Below, one piece after another: positions 28,843-38,047 of a stretch of 64,000 nt of DNA (positions are counted from its first letter, which is position 1; every line of letters begins with the position of its first letter). A model generated the notes under the pieces. That model ran no database searches, was not told the DNA's origin, and worked only from the letters and a program-made list of their open reading frames with translations. The position numbers and the translations under genes were made by a program. Origin of the DNA: Myxococcota bacterium (GTDB lineage Bacteria > Myxococcota_A > UBA9160 > SMWR01); NCBI GenBank assembly GCA_039030075.1, contig JBCCEW010000006.1, forward strand, positions 202,349 through 266,348, given 5' to 3'.

Positions 28843-30120
28843 ATGCGCGTACTGGTGGTCGGATCCGGCGGCCGTGAGCACGCCCTCGCGTGGAAGATCG
28901 CCCAGAGCCCGAAGGTCGAGGCGGTCCTCGCCGCGCCGGGCAGCGATGCGATGGCCAGTGTGGCGCGCTGCTTCCCCGACGTGTCCGCGGGAGACATCGA
29001 GGCGGTGGTCGCGCTCGCCCAGCGCGAGAACGCGACCCTCGTCGTGGTGGGCCCCGAGGATCCGCTGGTGGACGGCCTGGCCGACCGCTTGCGCGAGGCA
29101 GGCATCGCGACCTTCGGCCCCTCGGCCGCCGCCGCACGCCTCGAGGGCAGCAAGTCCTTCGCCAAGGCGTTCATGCAGCGTCATGGAATTCCGACCGCCG
29201 AGTTCGCCGTGTTCGACGATCTTGCCCAGGCACGCGAGTACGTGTCGCGGTTCCCGGCGGGCTGCGTCGTCAAGGCCGACGGGTTGGCGGCAGGGAAGGG
29301 CGTGACGGTGTGCGAGAACGTCGCGCAGGCCCAGGCCGCTCTCGACGAAGCGATGGGCGACCGGCGCTTCGGCGACGCCGGGGATCAGGTGGTGATCGAA
29401 GAACGCCTGCTCGGAGAGGAGGCGTCCTACTACGCCATCTCCGACGGCGAACACGTCGTCACCCTCGCGCCGGCCCAGGACCACAAACGCGCCCTCGACG
29501 GCGACCAGGGAGAGAACACCGGCGGCATGGGCGCCTACGTGCCGGCCCCGGTGGTCGACGACGCGGTCGAGAAGAAGATCCTCGAGCGGGTCGTCCATCC
29601 GGCGATTCGCGGGCTGGCGAGCGACAGCATGCCCTACTGCGGCGTCCTCTTCGTCGGATTGATGATCGACTCCGCGGGCGATCCCTTCGTGATCGAGTTC
29701 AACGTGCGCTTCGGTGACCCTGAGACCCAGCCCCTGATGGTCCAGATGGAGAGCGACCTGGTGCCGCTGCTCGTGGGCGCCGCCGAGGGTGGGCTCGAGC
29801 AGGTTGCACCGCCGACCACCCAGGGCGCCGCCGTCTGTGTGGTGCTGGCGAGCGAAGGCTACCCGCGCAGCTATCCGAAGGGGCGCGCGATCGAGGGCCT
29901 CGACGTCGCGGAGACCCAGCCCCAGACCGTCGTCTTCCACGCCGGCACGGCGAGTGGCGCGGAGGGTGCCTTCGTCACGAAGGGCGGCCGCGTGTTGGGC
30001 GTGACGAGTGCCGGGTCCGACGTGGCCGAGGCCCGCGCGCGGGCGTACGCCGCGGTCGACGCGATCACTTTCGAGGGTGCGCAGCACCGCACCGACATCG
30101 CCGACCGGGCGCTGCGGTGA
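28843..30120 (+). CDS. purD: phosphoribosylamine-glycine ligase PurD
   Basis: 425 residues with the ATP-grasp fold: [17 protein letters not shown] at the N-terminus, [11 protein letters not shown] (ATP loop), [18 protein letters not shown] and [12 protein letters not shown] (metal-binding). It makes glycinamide ribonucleotide, step 2 of purine synthesis. GAAGGAG precedes the ATG by about 5 bases. A 29-base gap separates it from purH, and its TGA overlaps the GTG of tsaC. Confidence 0.98.
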   Translation: MRVLVVGSGGREHALAWKIAQSPKVEAVLAAPGSDAMASVARCFPDVSAGDIEAVVALAQRENATLVVVGPEDPLVDGLADRLREAGIATFGPSAAAARLEGSKSFAKAFMQRHGIPTAEFAVFDDLAQAREYVSRFPAGCVVKADGLAAGKGVTVCENVAQAQAALDEAMGDRRFGDAGDQVVIEERLLGEEASYYAISDGEHVVTLAPAQDHKRALDGDQGENTGGMGAYVPAPVVDDAVEKKILERVVHPAIRGLASDSMPYCGVLFVGLMIDSAGDPFVIEFNVRFGDPETQPLMVQMESDLVPLLVGAAEGGLEQVAPPTTQGAAVCVVLASEGYPRSYPKGRAIEGLDVAETQPQTVVFHAGTASGAEGAFVTKGGRVLGVTSAGSDVAEARARAYAAVDAITFEGAQHRTDIADRALR

Positions 30121-30761
30121 GCGACCTCGGTCTCGACGCTGCGGTGGCGTGGGTGCGCGATGGCCGCGTGCTCGCCTATCCCACCGAGACGCTGTGGGGC
30201 CTCGGGGGGCGTGCCCAGGACGCCCAGGCCGTCGAGCGCCTGCAGCGGGCGAAGGGCCGCGCGGGTGACGCACCCATCTCGATCCTGGTGCCTGCGCCAG
30301 GTTCGCTCGCCTCGCTCGGGTTCGATCTGGACCCTACGGCCGAGGCCGTGGCCGCGCGCTTCTGGCCGGGCCCTCTCACGCTCGTGTTGCCCTGCCGCGG
30401 GCGGTTCGGACCGGGCATCGCGCGCGCGGACGGGGCCGTCGGCGTGCGTTGCTCGCCGCACCCCGAGGCGATGGCCTTGGCACGTGCCTGTGAGGACGCC
30501 GGGTTGGGGCCGCTGACCGCCACCAGCTGCAACCGCAGCGGGGAGCCCGCGGCCGAACGACGCGAGGACGCGCGCCGCTTCGCCGAGACCGACTCCGAGG
30601 TCGCCGTGCTGGACGGAGCGCCCGACGCGCCGCCGACCGGGACGCCGCGCCCCGCCAGCACCGTCCTGGATCTCACTGCGCCGCGCGCGCGCGTGCTCCG
30701 CTGGGGCGCGATTCCCGAAACCGAACTGAGCCCGCTGCTCGAGGAGCTCGCTGCCGCATGA
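30117..30761 (+). CDS. tsaC: L-threonylcarbamoyladenylate synthase (Sua5/YrdC)
   Basis: 214 residues of the YrdC fold: [14 protein letters not shown], the basic patch [23 protein letters not shown] and [12 protein letters not shown] are the ordered family motifs. The enzyme makes threonylcarbamoyl-AMP from threonine, bicarbonate and ATP for the t6A37 tRNA modification. No C-terminal Sua5 domain is present, so it is the short TsaC type. GTGA overlap with purD and ATGA overlap with the DUF1015 gene place it inside one operon. Confidence 0.94.
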   Translation: MSDLGLDAAVAWVRDGRVLAYPTETLWGLGGRAQDAQAVERLQRAKGRAGDAPISILVPAPGSLASLGFDLDPTAEAVAARFWPGPLTLVLPCRGRFGPGIARADGAVGVRCSPHPEAMALARACEDAGLGPLTATSCNRSGEPAAERREDARRFAETDSEVAVLDGAPDAPPTGTPRPASTVLDLTAPRARVLRWGAIPETELSPLLEELAAA

Positions 30762-32029
30762 CCCAGGTTCGTCCCTTTCGCGCCCTTCGCTACGACCCCG
30801 ACCGCGTCGATCTCTCGAAGGTGATCGTGCCTCCCTACGACGTCGTCGCCGCCGAGGATCGCGAGGGCTTCTTTGCACGCGATCCCCACAATGCGATCCG
30901 GCTCGAGCTCACCCGCGACGTCGCCGATGAGGCGGGCACCGACTACGCGGAGGTCCGGACCACCCTCGATGGCTGGATTCGCGAACAGATCCTGACCCGC
31001 GATGGCGAGCCCGGCTTCTACCCGCTGCGCCAGAGCTTCGACGCGCCCGACGGCACGCGACAGTCGCGCGACGGTTTCTTCGCACTGATCCATCTCGAGG
31101 ACTACGAGAAGCGCATCGTGCGTCCCCACGAGCGCACCCTGGCGGGCCCGAAAGCCGACCGCCTGAAGATCCTACGCGCGGCCGAGGCCAACCTCTCGGT
31201 CGTGTTCATGCTCTACGAAGATCCCGACGAGGAACTCGCTCCCTTGCTCGATGCGGCCCTCGAAAACAGTGCGCTGGGCACGGCAAGCGAGCAGAGCGGC
31301 GCCGAGCATCGGCTCGCCCGCCTCACCGACGCCAGCGCCGTCGACAAGATCACCTCCTTCTTCGACGACCGATCCGTGGTCATCGCGGATGGCCACCACC
31401 GCTACGAAACGGCACTCAACTACCGCAACGAGCAGCGCGAGGCAGGCGCCGGGGATGGGCTCGACGCACCCCATGAGTGGCTGCTCGTCTATCTCGCGAA
31501 CGCGTTCGCGCCCGGCAGCCTGCTGCTGCCGATCCATCGCTTGATCCTGAAGGGATCCTTCCCGAACGACGCGGGGCTGCGCGAGCGTCTCGCCGAATGG
31601 GAAGTGCGCGAGGTCGACGTCCCGAGTGCCGAATCCATCCCGGAGCTCCTCGAGACCCATCTCGAGCCGCTGCGGGACCGCCACGCCTTCGCCGCCGACG
31701 ATGCGTCGGGCACCCTACGGATCTTCTCGCGGCCCCGCGAGGACGACACTCTGACCGTGCGGGTGATCCACCAGGAAGTGATCGCTGACGTCTTCGATCT
31801 CGACGAAGACGCGGTGCGGGGCGGGGCGATCTCCTATCCGAAGTCGGCGTTGCAGACCGCGCGCGACCTGCGCCGCGGACACGGTGCCGTGGCGCTCTAC
31901 CTGAACCCGCTGGCGCCCGAGGACGTCTTCCGCGTCACCGCCGCGGGTGAGGTGCTGCCGCAGAAGTCGACCTTCTTCTTCCCGAAGCTTCCGAGTGGGC
32001 TGGTGTTCCGCCCGCTCGACGGCGCGTGA
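30758..32029 (+). CDS. DUF1015 family protein
   Basis: 423 residues matching the DUF1015 family: VRPFRALRYDP, VIVPPYDV, IRLELTRD, DGHHRYETALNYRNE (the most conserved segment) and the C-terminal KSTFFFPKLPSGLVFRPL. The family is cytoplasmic and widespread; its biochemical role is not established. It overlaps tsaC (ATGA) and the dciA-like gene (GTGA), so translation is tightly coupled on both sides. His and Asp in DGHHRYET could bind metal or phosphate; this is only an inference. Confidence 0.93.
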   Translation: MTQVRPFRALRYDPDRVDLSKVIVPPYDVVAAEDREGFFARDPHNAIRLELTRDVADEAGTDYAEVRTTLDGWIREQILTRDGEPGFYPLRQSFDAPDGTRQSRDGFFALIHLEDYEKRIVRPHERTLAGPKADRLKILRAAEANLSVVFMLYEDPDEELAPLLDAALENSALGTASEQSGAEHRLARLTDASAVDKITSFFDDRSVVIADGHHRYETALNYRNEQREAGAGDGLDAPHEWLLVYLANAFAPGSLLLPIHRLILKGSFPNDAGLRERLAEWEVREVDVPSAESIPELLETHLEPLRDRHAFAADDASGTLRIFSRPREDDTLTVRVIHQEVIADVFDLDEDAVRGGAISYPKSALQTARDLRRGHGAVALYLNPLAPEDVFRVTAAGEVLPQKSTFFFPKLPSGLVFRPLDGA

Positions 32030-32334
32030 GCCGCCACAGCCGCAAGGGGCCGCCCGAACGGGTGGGGTCTCTGGTCCCCCGCGTGCTTCGCGACCTCGGT
32101 CTCGGTGAGTCGGCCCGGGCCATGCGCATTCACGACTGCTGGGAAGAGGCGGTGGGCGCCGAGGTGGCGGCTCACTGCGAGCCCGTGGCCCTGCGGGACG
32201 GGGTGCTGGAGGCGAAGGTGGACTCGAGCACCTGGTGCCAGATGCTGCGGATGCGGACCCCGGAGCTCCTGGACGCCCTGGCCGAGCGCCTCGGCGACGA
32301 CGCCCCCACGGATCTGTGGCTCCGGATTGGCTGA
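32026..32334 (+). CDS. DciA-like (DUF721) protein
   Basis: 102 residues of the DUF721/DciA family: helical LVPRVLRDLGL, then WEEAVGAEVAAHCEPVALRDGVLEAKVDSSTWCQMLRM, the conserved KH-like core. DciA is the ancestral loader of the replicative helicase DnaB in bacteria that lack DnaC. The GTG start overlaps the DUF1015 stop. It is the last gene of the purH operon by overlap criteria. A role in replication is inferred from the family alone. Confidence 0.85.
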   Translation: MSRHSRKGPPERVGSLVPRVLRDLGLGESARAMRIHDCWEEAVGAEVAAHCEPVALRDGVLEAKVDSSTWCQMLRMRTPELLDALAERLGDDAPTDLWLRIG

Positions 32335-32371
32335 GTGCGGTGTCGAATCGGCTGAAGCCGGGTCGGATGGC

Positions 32372-32400
32372 GGGACAAGGGGCGGGCAGGCCGGTACCCT
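32372..32400 (+). promoter_or_regulatory. putative promoter of the zinc-ribbon gene
   Basis: GGGACA (32372-32377), a 17-base spacer and TACCCT (32395-32400) end 8 bases before the ATG at 32409. There is no Shine-Dalgarno, so a leaderless transcript is suggested. Confidence 0.4.
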
Positions 32401-32408
32401 CGGCGCCG

Positions 32409-32597
32409 ATGAGCGACCCCTCCGAGGCCGAAGACACCCTGTTGCACTGCGATTTCTGCGGGTCCGAGACCTCTCGGGTCCGGCGGGTCGCCCTCGATGG
32501 CGACTACGACCGGCTCCAGAAGCCCCACCAGGTCCAGTACGCCTGCCCCGAGTGCTCCGAGCGGAAGGAGCGCGAACGGACCGCTTCGGCGGGCTAG
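32409..32597 (+). CDS. small zinc-ribbon protein
   Basis: 62 residues with two CxxC pairs, HCDFCGSETSRVRRVA and YACPECSERKE, the spacing of a treble-clef or zinc-ribbon metal site. The highly charged C-terminus ends KERERTASAG. Such proteins often bind nucleic acids or ribosomes, but no specific function is known. It stands just upstream of the ribosomal rpsP operon, separated from it by a clear promoter. Confidence 0.7.
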   Translation: MSDPSEAEDTLLHCDFCGSETSRVRRVALDGDYDRLQKPHQVQYACPECSERKERERTASAG

Positions 32598-32615
32598 CGC
32601 CCGGCGCACCGCCGC

Positions 32616-32644
32616 TTGACCCGACCAGGGCGTTTCCCTAGCAT
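32616..32644 (+). promoter_or_regulatory. sigma70-like promoter of rpsP operon
   Basis: TTGACC (32616-32621), a 17-base spacer and TAGCAT (32639-32644) match five and four of six consensus positions. The leader to rpsP is about 65 bases. Confidence 0.6.
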
Positions 32645-32713
32645 CCGCGCCTATTTCGGCCACCGGCCCGTCCGAGAATCCCCCGGCGCGTCGCCCGTGG
32701 TGAGGTGTTCTTC

Positions 32714-32971
32714 ATGGTAAAGATCCGACTGACGCGCGCTGGCGCGAAGAAGCGTCCCTTCTACCGCATCGTCGCCATCGACGAACGCAAGGCGAGGGAT
32801 GGCCGACCGCTCGAGTTCCTCGGGACCTACGACCCGAAGACGAAGCCCGAGCAGGTTTCGCTGCGATCCGAAGCGATCGACGCCTGGGTGGCGAAGGGTG
32901 CGCAGCTCTCGCCCACGGTGAAGTCGCTGATTCGTCGCGCGGGTCGCCACGCGGCTGGCGGAGCGGCCTGA
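32714..32971 (+). CDS. rpsP: 30S ribosomal protein S16
   Basis: 85 residues. MVKIRLTRAGAKKRPFYRIVAID and GRPLEFLGTYDP are unmistakable S16 signatures. It binds 16S rRNA during small-subunit assembly. TGAGGTG precedes the ATG at 32714 and decides against an ATG three codons upstream. It heads the conserved operon rpsP-khpA-rimM-trmD-rplS. Stop and next start overlap as TGATG. Confidence 0.98.
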   Translation: MVKIRLTRAGAKKRPFYRIVAIDERKARDGRPLEFLGTYDPKTKPEQVSLRSEAIDAWVAKGAQLSPTVKSLIRRAGRHAAGGAA

Positions 32972-33198
32972 TGGCGAAGCCCGCCGAACTGGTCGAGTTC
33001 CTCGCGAAGGGCATCGTCGACAACGCCGACGACATCGCCGTGCGCGAGGAAGACGGCGGACGCCTGCTCGAGCTCGAGACGCATCCCGACGATCGCGGTC
33101 GCGTGATCGGTCGTCAGGGGCGGGTGGCGAAGGCCATGCGGGCACTGCTCGGAGTGTCGCGCAATGGGGCGGACTGCCGACTCGACATCGTCGACTGA
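32971..33198 (+). CDS. khpA: KH-domain RNA-binding protein KhpA
   Basis: 75 residues, the standard size of KhpA (YlqC/YloQ family). The KH GxxG loop is IGRQGRVAKAMRALL (Gly-Arg-Gln-Gly). It is a single-domain RNA binder that pairs with KhpB/Jag in other bacteria. Its place between rpsP and rimM is typical for the family. The ATG overlaps the rpsP stop by one base. Confidence 0.95.
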   Translation: MAKPAELVEFLAKGIVDNADDIAVREEDGGRLLELETHPDDRGRVIGRQGRVAKAMRALLGVSRNGADCRLDIVD

Positions 33199-33775
33199 GA
33201 AATCCGGACGCGTACTGGCACCGGCTCCGGACGGAGTGGTGCTCGGGCGCGTCGTCGGGGTGCACGGACTTCGCGGAGAACTGCGGGTGCGCCTCCTCGA
33301 CGAACACGACCGAAACCTGCGGGTCGCACCTCGCGTGCGTCTCGCCGAACGACAGGGGGATCCGAAAGCAGTCGAAGCCCGCGTGCGGGCGGTCGGCAAG
33401 GGACGGCGCGGAGAAGCGCGGCTCTCGCTGGAAGGCCTCGACGATCGCGACACCGCAGAGTCGCACGTCGGTCGGGTCGTTCTGGGTGACGCGGAACATC
33501 TGGTTCCTCTCGAAACCGGCGAGTTCTACCAGTACGAACTGGTGGGCTGCCGGGTCGAAGACGGGAACGGAGCGACACTCGGGACGGTGCATGGGTTCTG
33601 GGAAACCGGGGCTCCCGACGTGATGCTGGTCCGAGACGACTCGGGCCACGAGGTGCTGATCCCGGCGGCCGAGTCCTGGCTCCGCGAAGTCGACGTCCTC
33701 GAGAAGCGCTTGCGCGTCGAGCTCCCAGACGGGCTCCTGAGCGCGGCCGAAGAGGATGCGACCGATGGCGACTGA
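33164..33775 (+). CDS. rimM: ribosome maturation factor RimM
   Basis: 203 residues. The N-terminal beta-barrel shows [19 protein letters not shown], and the C-terminal PRC barrel shows [12 protein letters not shown] and [14 protein letters not shown]. RimM helps 30S maturation and binds S19. The ATG at 33164 overlaps khpA by 35 bases, an unusually long overlap; GTG 33236 would remove it but leave only three residues before the first conserved strand. The stop overlaps trmD by 11 bases. Confidence 0.93.
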   Translation: MGRTADSTSSTEKSGRVLAPAPDGVVLGRVVGVHGLRGELRVRLLDEHDRNLRVAPRVRLAERQGDPKAVEARVRAVGKGRRGEARLSLEGLDDRDTAESHVGRVVLGDAEHLVPLETGEFYQYELVGCRVEDGNGATLGTVHGFWETGAPDVMLVRDDSGHEVLIPAAESWLREVDVLEKRLRVELPDGLLSAAEEDATDGD

Positions 33776-34526
33776 CACGGAAACCGAGGCACCGCGAGTG
33801 CGCATCGACGTACTCACGATCTTCCCCGGACTCTTCGAGCGCTTCCTGCGCGAGTCGATCCTGGGGGCCGCGGTGGCCGACGGCCGCATTGCCATCGAAG
33901 CCCACGACCTGCGCCACTGGACGACCGACCGGCACCAGGTGATCGACGACGCGCCCTACGGCGGCGGACCGGGCATGGTGATGAAGCCCGAGCCGCTGGT
34001 CGCTGCGATCGAGGAACTCGCCGGCCCGAAGGGGCCGGGACGCACCGCCCGGGTGGTGCTGATGACGCCCCAGGGCGTCCGCCTCGAGCAGCGGCACCTG
34101 GCCGAGTTGGCCGACCACGCGCACCTGGTTTTGGTGTGCGGTCGCTACGAGGGCATCGACCAGCGCGTCATCGATCTGGCCGTCGACATCGAGATCTCGA
34201 TCGGGGACTACGTGCTCTCCGGCGGCGAGATCCCGGCGATGGTGTTGATCGAAGGGGTGACACGACTGCTGCCGGGCGTACTCGGCAATCCGGATTCCGC
34301 GAAGACCGAATCGTTTCAAGAAGGACTACTGGAAGGACCCCAATACACACGGCCTGCGAACTTTCGTGGCCACGCCGTCCCCGAGATCCTGCTCTCGGGC
34401 GATCACGGGGCGGTGGCACGCTGGCGAGAGGAACAGGCCCGGGCGATCACCCGCGGACGCCGTCCCGATTTGTGGGAAGCAGTCAGCGGGGACCCTGCCT
34501 CCGGGAGTCCGGGAGAGAAGCCATGA
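33765..34526 (+). CDS. trmD: tRNA (guanine37-N1)-methyltransferase TrmD
   Basis: 253 residues. [23 protein letters not shown] and [10 protein letters not shown] form the SPOUT trefoil knot that binds [19 protein letters not shown] contacts tRNA. It methylates G37 to prevent frameshifting. ATG 33765 is preferred to ATG 33756 because GAAGAGG lies 9 bases upstream. Its stop overlaps the rplS start (ATGA). Confidence 0.98.
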   Translation: MATDTETEAPRVRIDVLTIFPGLFERFLRESILGAAVADGRIAIEAHDLRHWTTDRHQVIDDAPYGGGPGMVMKPEPLVAAIEELAGPKGPGRTARVVLMTPQGVRLEQRHLAELADHAHLVLVCGRYEGIDQRVIDLAVDIEISIGDYVLSGGEIPAMVLIEGVTRLLPGVLGNPDSAKTESFQEGLLEGPQYTRPANFRGHAVPEILLSGDHGAVARWREEQARAITRGRRPDLWEAVSGDPASGSPGEKP

Positions 34527-35041
34527 ACCGCATCGACGCCATCCACCCCACCCCCACACGCCGCGACCTGCCGCCGTTCCGTCCGGGCGACACCGTGCGC
34601 GTCCACGTCAACATCACCGAAGGCGACAAGCAGCGCATTCAGGTGTTCGAAGGCGTGGTGATCCGTCGCCGCGGGGGCGGAGCCTCGGCCACCTTCACGG
34701 TGCGCAAGGTCTCCTACGGCGTGGGCGTCGAGCGTGTCTTCCCGATCGAGTCGCCGTCGGTGACGAAGGTCGAGATCAAGGCCCGCGGCCACGTCCGCCG
34801 CTCGCGCCTCTACTACCTCCGCGAGCTGCGCGGCAAGAAGGCGCGGCTGCGCTCGAAGGTCCGCGACCTCTCCGGTCTGATCTCCGAAGAGGAGGCCGAG
34901 CTGGCAGCCGGCGGCGGGACCGCCGCGACCGCCGAGGCGATCGACGTCGTGCCGCCGGAAGAGCCCGAGGCCGCCGAGGAGACGGCCGACGAAGCGCCGG
35001 CCGAAGAGGCCGCGACGGACGACGACGCGAAGCAGGACTGA
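34523..35041 (+). CDS. rplS: 50S ribosomal protein L19 with acidic C-terminal tail
   Basis: 172 residues, against about 115 in typical L19. The core (1-117) has [33 protein letters not shown] and [18 protein letters not shown]. After it comes a roughly 55-residue Ala/Glu/Asp tail ([11 protein letters not shown]...[19 protein letters not shown]...), unusual for a basic rRNA-binding protein that sits at the subunit interface. The reading frame is continuous, so this is not a visible frameshift. GGGAGAG precedes the ATG. Last gene of the rpsP operon. Confidence 0.95.
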   Translation: MNRIDAIHPTPTRRDLPPFRPGDTVRVHVNITEGDKQRIQVFEGVVIRRRGGGASATFTVRKVSYGVGVERVFPIESPSVTKVEIKARGHVRRSRLYYLRELRGKKARLRSKVRDLSGLISEEEAELAAGGGTAATAEAIDVVPPEEPEAAEETADEAPAEEAATDDDAKQD

Positions 35042-35048
35042 GCGCGCG

Positions 35049-35420
35049 CTAGCCGTCGGCTTCGAACGCCGCCGGCCAGTGCTCGATGCGAAAGCTCCCT
35101 TCCGCCGCGGGCGTGCAGGTCACGACGTCGAAGCGCACCCGGCGCGGGCGTCGATTGGCCTCGCGCAGCCAGGCCCGTGCGCCGCGCACCAGGCGGGCTT
35201 GCTTGCGGCGGTCGACCGCTTCCGCGGCGCTTCCGTGGCGCGATCCGCGCCGCGTCTTGACCTCGGCGAACACGAGGACTCCCGCGCGTTCGACGATCAG
35301 GTCGATTTCGACCCCGTCGGCGCGGACGTTGTGGGCGACGAGGCGATAGCCCCGAGCCCGCAGATGACGGGCGGCGGCAGCTTCCCCGGCGGCGCCCAGC
35401 GTTTGGCGTGCGTTCGGCAC
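35049..35420 (-). CDS. UPF0102/YraN-family putative endonuclease
   Basis: 123 residues from a GTG start. LGAAGEAAAARHLRARGYRLVAHNVRA, VEIDLIVE and LVFAEVKTR reproduce the YraN pattern; the Glu/Asp of VEIDLI and the Glu-Val-Lys form a PD-(D/E)XK nuclease-like site. The function of the family is unclear, perhaps Holliday-junction or DNA uptake related. It stands alone on the minus strand between rplS and mtnP. Confidence 0.88.
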   Translation of the reverse strand: MPNARQTLGAAGEAAAARHLRARGYRLVAHNVRADGVEIDLIVERAGVLVFAEVKTRRGSRHGSAAEAVDRRKQARLVRGARAWLREANRRPRRVRFDVVTCTPAAEGSFRIEHWPAAFEADG

Positions 35421-35503
35421 AGCAGACTTCCGCGGACCGGGGCGCCTGAGGGTAGCGCGGCCTGGGCTACGATCGCGGCCGCGAACCAGAGGGAGGAGCG
35501 CCC

Positions 35504-36364
35504 GTGATCGGCGTGCTGGGCGGCAGCGGCGTCTACGAACTCGAGGGGTTGGAAGAAGCCCGCTGGGAGTCGTTCGACTCTCCGTTCGGCACACCCTCGG
35601 ACGCCGTCCTGCGCGGACGACTCGACGGGGTCGAGTACGCATTCCTGCCGCGCCACGGCCGGGGTCACAGGATTCCCCCGACCGAGATCAACTACCGCGC
35701 GAACATCGATGTGCTGAAGCGCGCCGGTGTCACCGACCTGATCTCGGTGTCGGCCTGCGGATCGCTTCGCGAGGAGCTGGCTCCGGGGCAGTTCGTGCTG
35801 GTCGACCAGTTCATCGATCGCACCTTCGCCCGCGAGAAGACCTTCTTCGAGAGCGGCTGCGTGGCCCACGTCTCGATGGCCGACCCCGTGTGTCCGCGCC
35901 TGCACGAGGCGTTGGTCGCGTCGGCGAACGCCGCCGGCATCTCGCTCGTCCGGGGCGGCACCTACCTCGTGATGGAAGGGCCCCAGTTCTCGTCGCGCGC
36001 CGAGTCCGAGCTGTATCGCAGCTGGGGCTGCGACGTGATCGGCATGACCAACATGCCCGAGGCGAAGCTCGCCCGAGAGGCCGAGCTCTGTTACGCGACC
36101 GTCGGGATGGTGACCGACTACGACTGCTGGCACCCGGGTGAAGCCGACGTCGAAGTCGCGGACATCGTCGCCGTGCTCACCGAGAACGCCGACCGCGGCC
36201 GTCGCCTGGTGGCTGGACTCGCGAAGGAGCTCGGCCAGCGGCCGGTGCCGTGTCCGGCCGGCTGTGATCGCGTCCTCGACACGGCGCTGATCACGCCCCC
36301 GGAAGCCCGCGACCCGGCGCTCCTCGCACGCCTGGACGCCGTCGCCGGGCGCGTGCTCGCCTGA
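35504..36364 (+). CDS. mtnP: S-methyl-5'-thioadenosine phosphorylase
   Basis: 286 residues of PNP/MTAP family 2. IGVLGGSGVYELEGL binds phosphate, LPRHGRGHRIPPTEINYRAN is conserved, GGTYLVMEGPQFSSRAES shapes the ribose site, and VTDYDCWH holds the base-site Asp. It splits methylthioadenosine with phosphate into adenine and methylthioribose-1-phosphate. GGGAGGAG precedes the GTG start. The two products feed the next genes, apt and mtnA. A 6-oxopurine-specific variant cannot be excluded from sequence. Confidence 0.93.
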   Translation: MIGVLGGSGVYELEGLEEARWESFDSPFGTPSDAVLRGRLDGVEYAFLPRHGRGHRIPPTEINYRANIDVLKRAGVTDLISVSACGSLREELAPGQFVLVDQFIDRTFAREKTFFESGCVAHVSMADPVCPRLHEALVASANAAGISLVRGGTYLVMEGPQFSSRAESELYRSWGCDVIGMTNMPEAKLAREAELCYATVGMVTDYDCWHPGEADVEVADIVAVLTENADRGRRLVAGLAKELGQRPVPCPAGCDRVLDTALITPPEARDPALLARLDAVAGRVLA

Positions 36365-36413
36365 GAAGTTCCTCCCGTTCCCATCCCGCCTCGCGAGGCC
36401 GCTGGAGACCGAC

Positions 36414-36941
36414 ATGCCGATCAAGTCCCGCATCCGCACGATTCCGGATCACCCGAAGCCCGGGATCCAGTTCCGCGACATCACCACCTTGCTCCAGGAC
36501 CCGGTCGGGCTGTCGCTGTCGGCGCAGCAGACCGCCGAGGCGTACAAGGGCGTAACGGTCGACAAGGTCGCGGGGATCGAAGCGCGCGGATTCATCCTCG
36601 GCGGCGCGGTCGCGATCGCGCTGCAGGCCGGCTTCGTCGCCGTGCGCAAGCAGGGGAAGCTGCCCTACACGACCCTGGGCCAGGACTACGAGCTCGAGTA
36701 CGGCACCGATCGCGTCGAGATCCACACCGACGCCATCGCGCCGGGCGAGCGGATCCTGATCATCGACGACCTGATCGCGACGGGCGGGACCGCCGAAGCG
36801 ACGGTCGACCTCGTAGAGCAGGCCGGCGGCGAGATCGTCGGCTGCGCGTTCATCGTCGATCTCCCGGATCTCGGCGGCGCCGATCGCCTGCGCGGGCGGG
36901 GAATCGAGGTGCACTCGCTGTGCGCGTTCGAGGGCGAGTAG
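36414..36941 (+). CDS. apt: adenine phosphoribosyltransferase
   Basis: 175 residues. The PRPP-binding motif is ILIIDDLIATGGTAEA, with the upstream KPGIQFRDITTLLQDP, GIEARGFILG and VRKQGKLP loops typical of Apt. It converts adenine and PRPP to AMP. Between mtnP and mtnA it would recycle the adenine set free by MtnP. The next gene starts 4 bases after its stop. Confidence 0.96.
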   Translation: MPIKSRIRTIPDHPKPGIQFRDITTLLQDPVGLSLSAQQTAEAYKGVTVDKVAGIEARGFILGGAVAIALQAGFVAVRKQGKLPYTTLGQDYELEYGTDRVEIHTDAIAPGERILIIDDLIATGGTAEATVDLVEQAGGEIVGCAFIVDLPDLGGADRLRGRGIEVHSLCAFEGE

Positions 36942-36945
36942 CCCG

Positions 36946-38037
36946 GTGAACGTCGGCGGTACGCCCCGGCGGACGCTGTGGCTTGGCGAGGATGGACACA
37001 GCGTCGAGATCATCGACCAGACGCGCCTCCCCCATGCCTTCGAGACCGTCTCCCTGCGCGGTCTCGAGGACGCCGAACGCGCGATCCGCGACATGCTCGT
37101 GCGGGGCGCCCCGCTGATCGGCGTCACGGCGGCCTACGGCGTGTGTCTGGGCCTCCGCGAGGACCCGAGCGACGCCGGACTCGAACGCGCCTGCGCGCGC
37201 CTGCTCGCGACGCGTCCCACCGCGGTCAACCTGCGGTGGGCCCTCGAGGAGATGCAGACGCTGCTGGGGCCCGTCGCGCCCGAGGCCCGCGTCGATCGCG
37301 CCTATGCGCGCGCGTCGGAGATCGCCGAGGAAGACGTCGCCCTGTGTCGCGCGATCGGCGAGCACGGCGCGAAGTTGCTCGCCGACCTGCCGCGTCGTGG
37401 CGATCGGCCGCTGCAGGTGCTCACCCATTGCAACGCCGGCTGGCTCGCCGCGATCGACTGGGGCACCGCGCTCGCCCCGCTCTACGTCGCCCATGAGCAA
37501 GGGCTGCCGCTCGAAGTGTGGGTCGACGAGACGCGGCCGCGCAATCAGGGGGCGAGCTTGACGGCCTGGGAGCTCGCCGAGCATGGCATCTCGCACCGGG
37601 TGGTCGCGGACAACGCTGGCGGTCACCTGATGCGCACCGGCCAGGTCGACGTCTGCATCACGGGCTCCGACCGCACGACCGCCGACGGCGACGTCTGCAA
37701 CAAGATCGGCACGTACCTGAAGGCCCTCGCGGCCCACGACAACGGGATTCCCTTCTACGTGGCGCTTCCCTACAGCACCATCGACTGGACCCTCGGAGAC
37801 GGTGCCGCGATCGAGATCGAGGATCGCGGCGAAGCCGAGGTGCGGTGGATCTCCGGCCGCGACGCCGACGGGCGGATCGTCGCCGTCGATCTCCTTCCCG
37901 CCGAGAGCGGCGCGGCGAACCCGGCTTTCGACGTCACGCCCGCGCGGCTGGTGACGCGGCTGATCACCGAACGGGGTGCCTGCGAAGCGTCGCGTGCCGG
38001 GCTCGAAGGGCTCTACCCCGAGCGCGTGCGCGCCTGA
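36946..38037 (+). CDS. mtnA: methylthioribose-1-phosphate isomerase
   Basis: 363 residues with the eIF2B-like isomerase signature: VRGAPLIGVTAAYGV, THCNAGWLA, the catalytic Cys in VDVCITGSDRTTADGDVCNKIGTY, and PFYVALPYSTIDW. It isomerises methylthioribose-1-phosphate to the ribulose form. The GTG start is 4 bases after apt. No mtnB, mtnC/D or later salvage genes are in the window, so the pathway seems to branch elsewhere. Confidence 0.95.
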   Translation: MNVGGTPRRTLWLGEDGHSVEIIDQTRLPHAFETVSLRGLEDAERAIRDMLVRGAPLIGVTAAYGVCLGLREDPSDAGLERACARLLATRPTAVNLRWALEEMQTLLGPVAPEARVDRAYARASEIAEEDVALCRAIGEHGAKLLADLPRRGDRPLQVLTHCNAGWLAAIDWGTALAPLYVAHEQGLPLEVWVDETRPRNQGASLTAWELAEHGISHRVVADNAGGHLMRTGQVDVCITGSDRTTADGDVCNKIGTYLKALAAHDNGIPFYVALPYSTIDWTLGDGAAIEIEDRGEAEVRWISGRDADGRIVAVDLLPAESGAANPAFDVTPARLVTRLITERGACEASRAGLEGLYPERVRA

Positions 38038-38047
38038 GCGGCGCCCC

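Noticed and set aside
25853..29137. Minus-strand frame of 1094 residues
   Set aside because: Antisense to alr, purH and purD; composition is low-complexity Arg/Gly and no motif appears.
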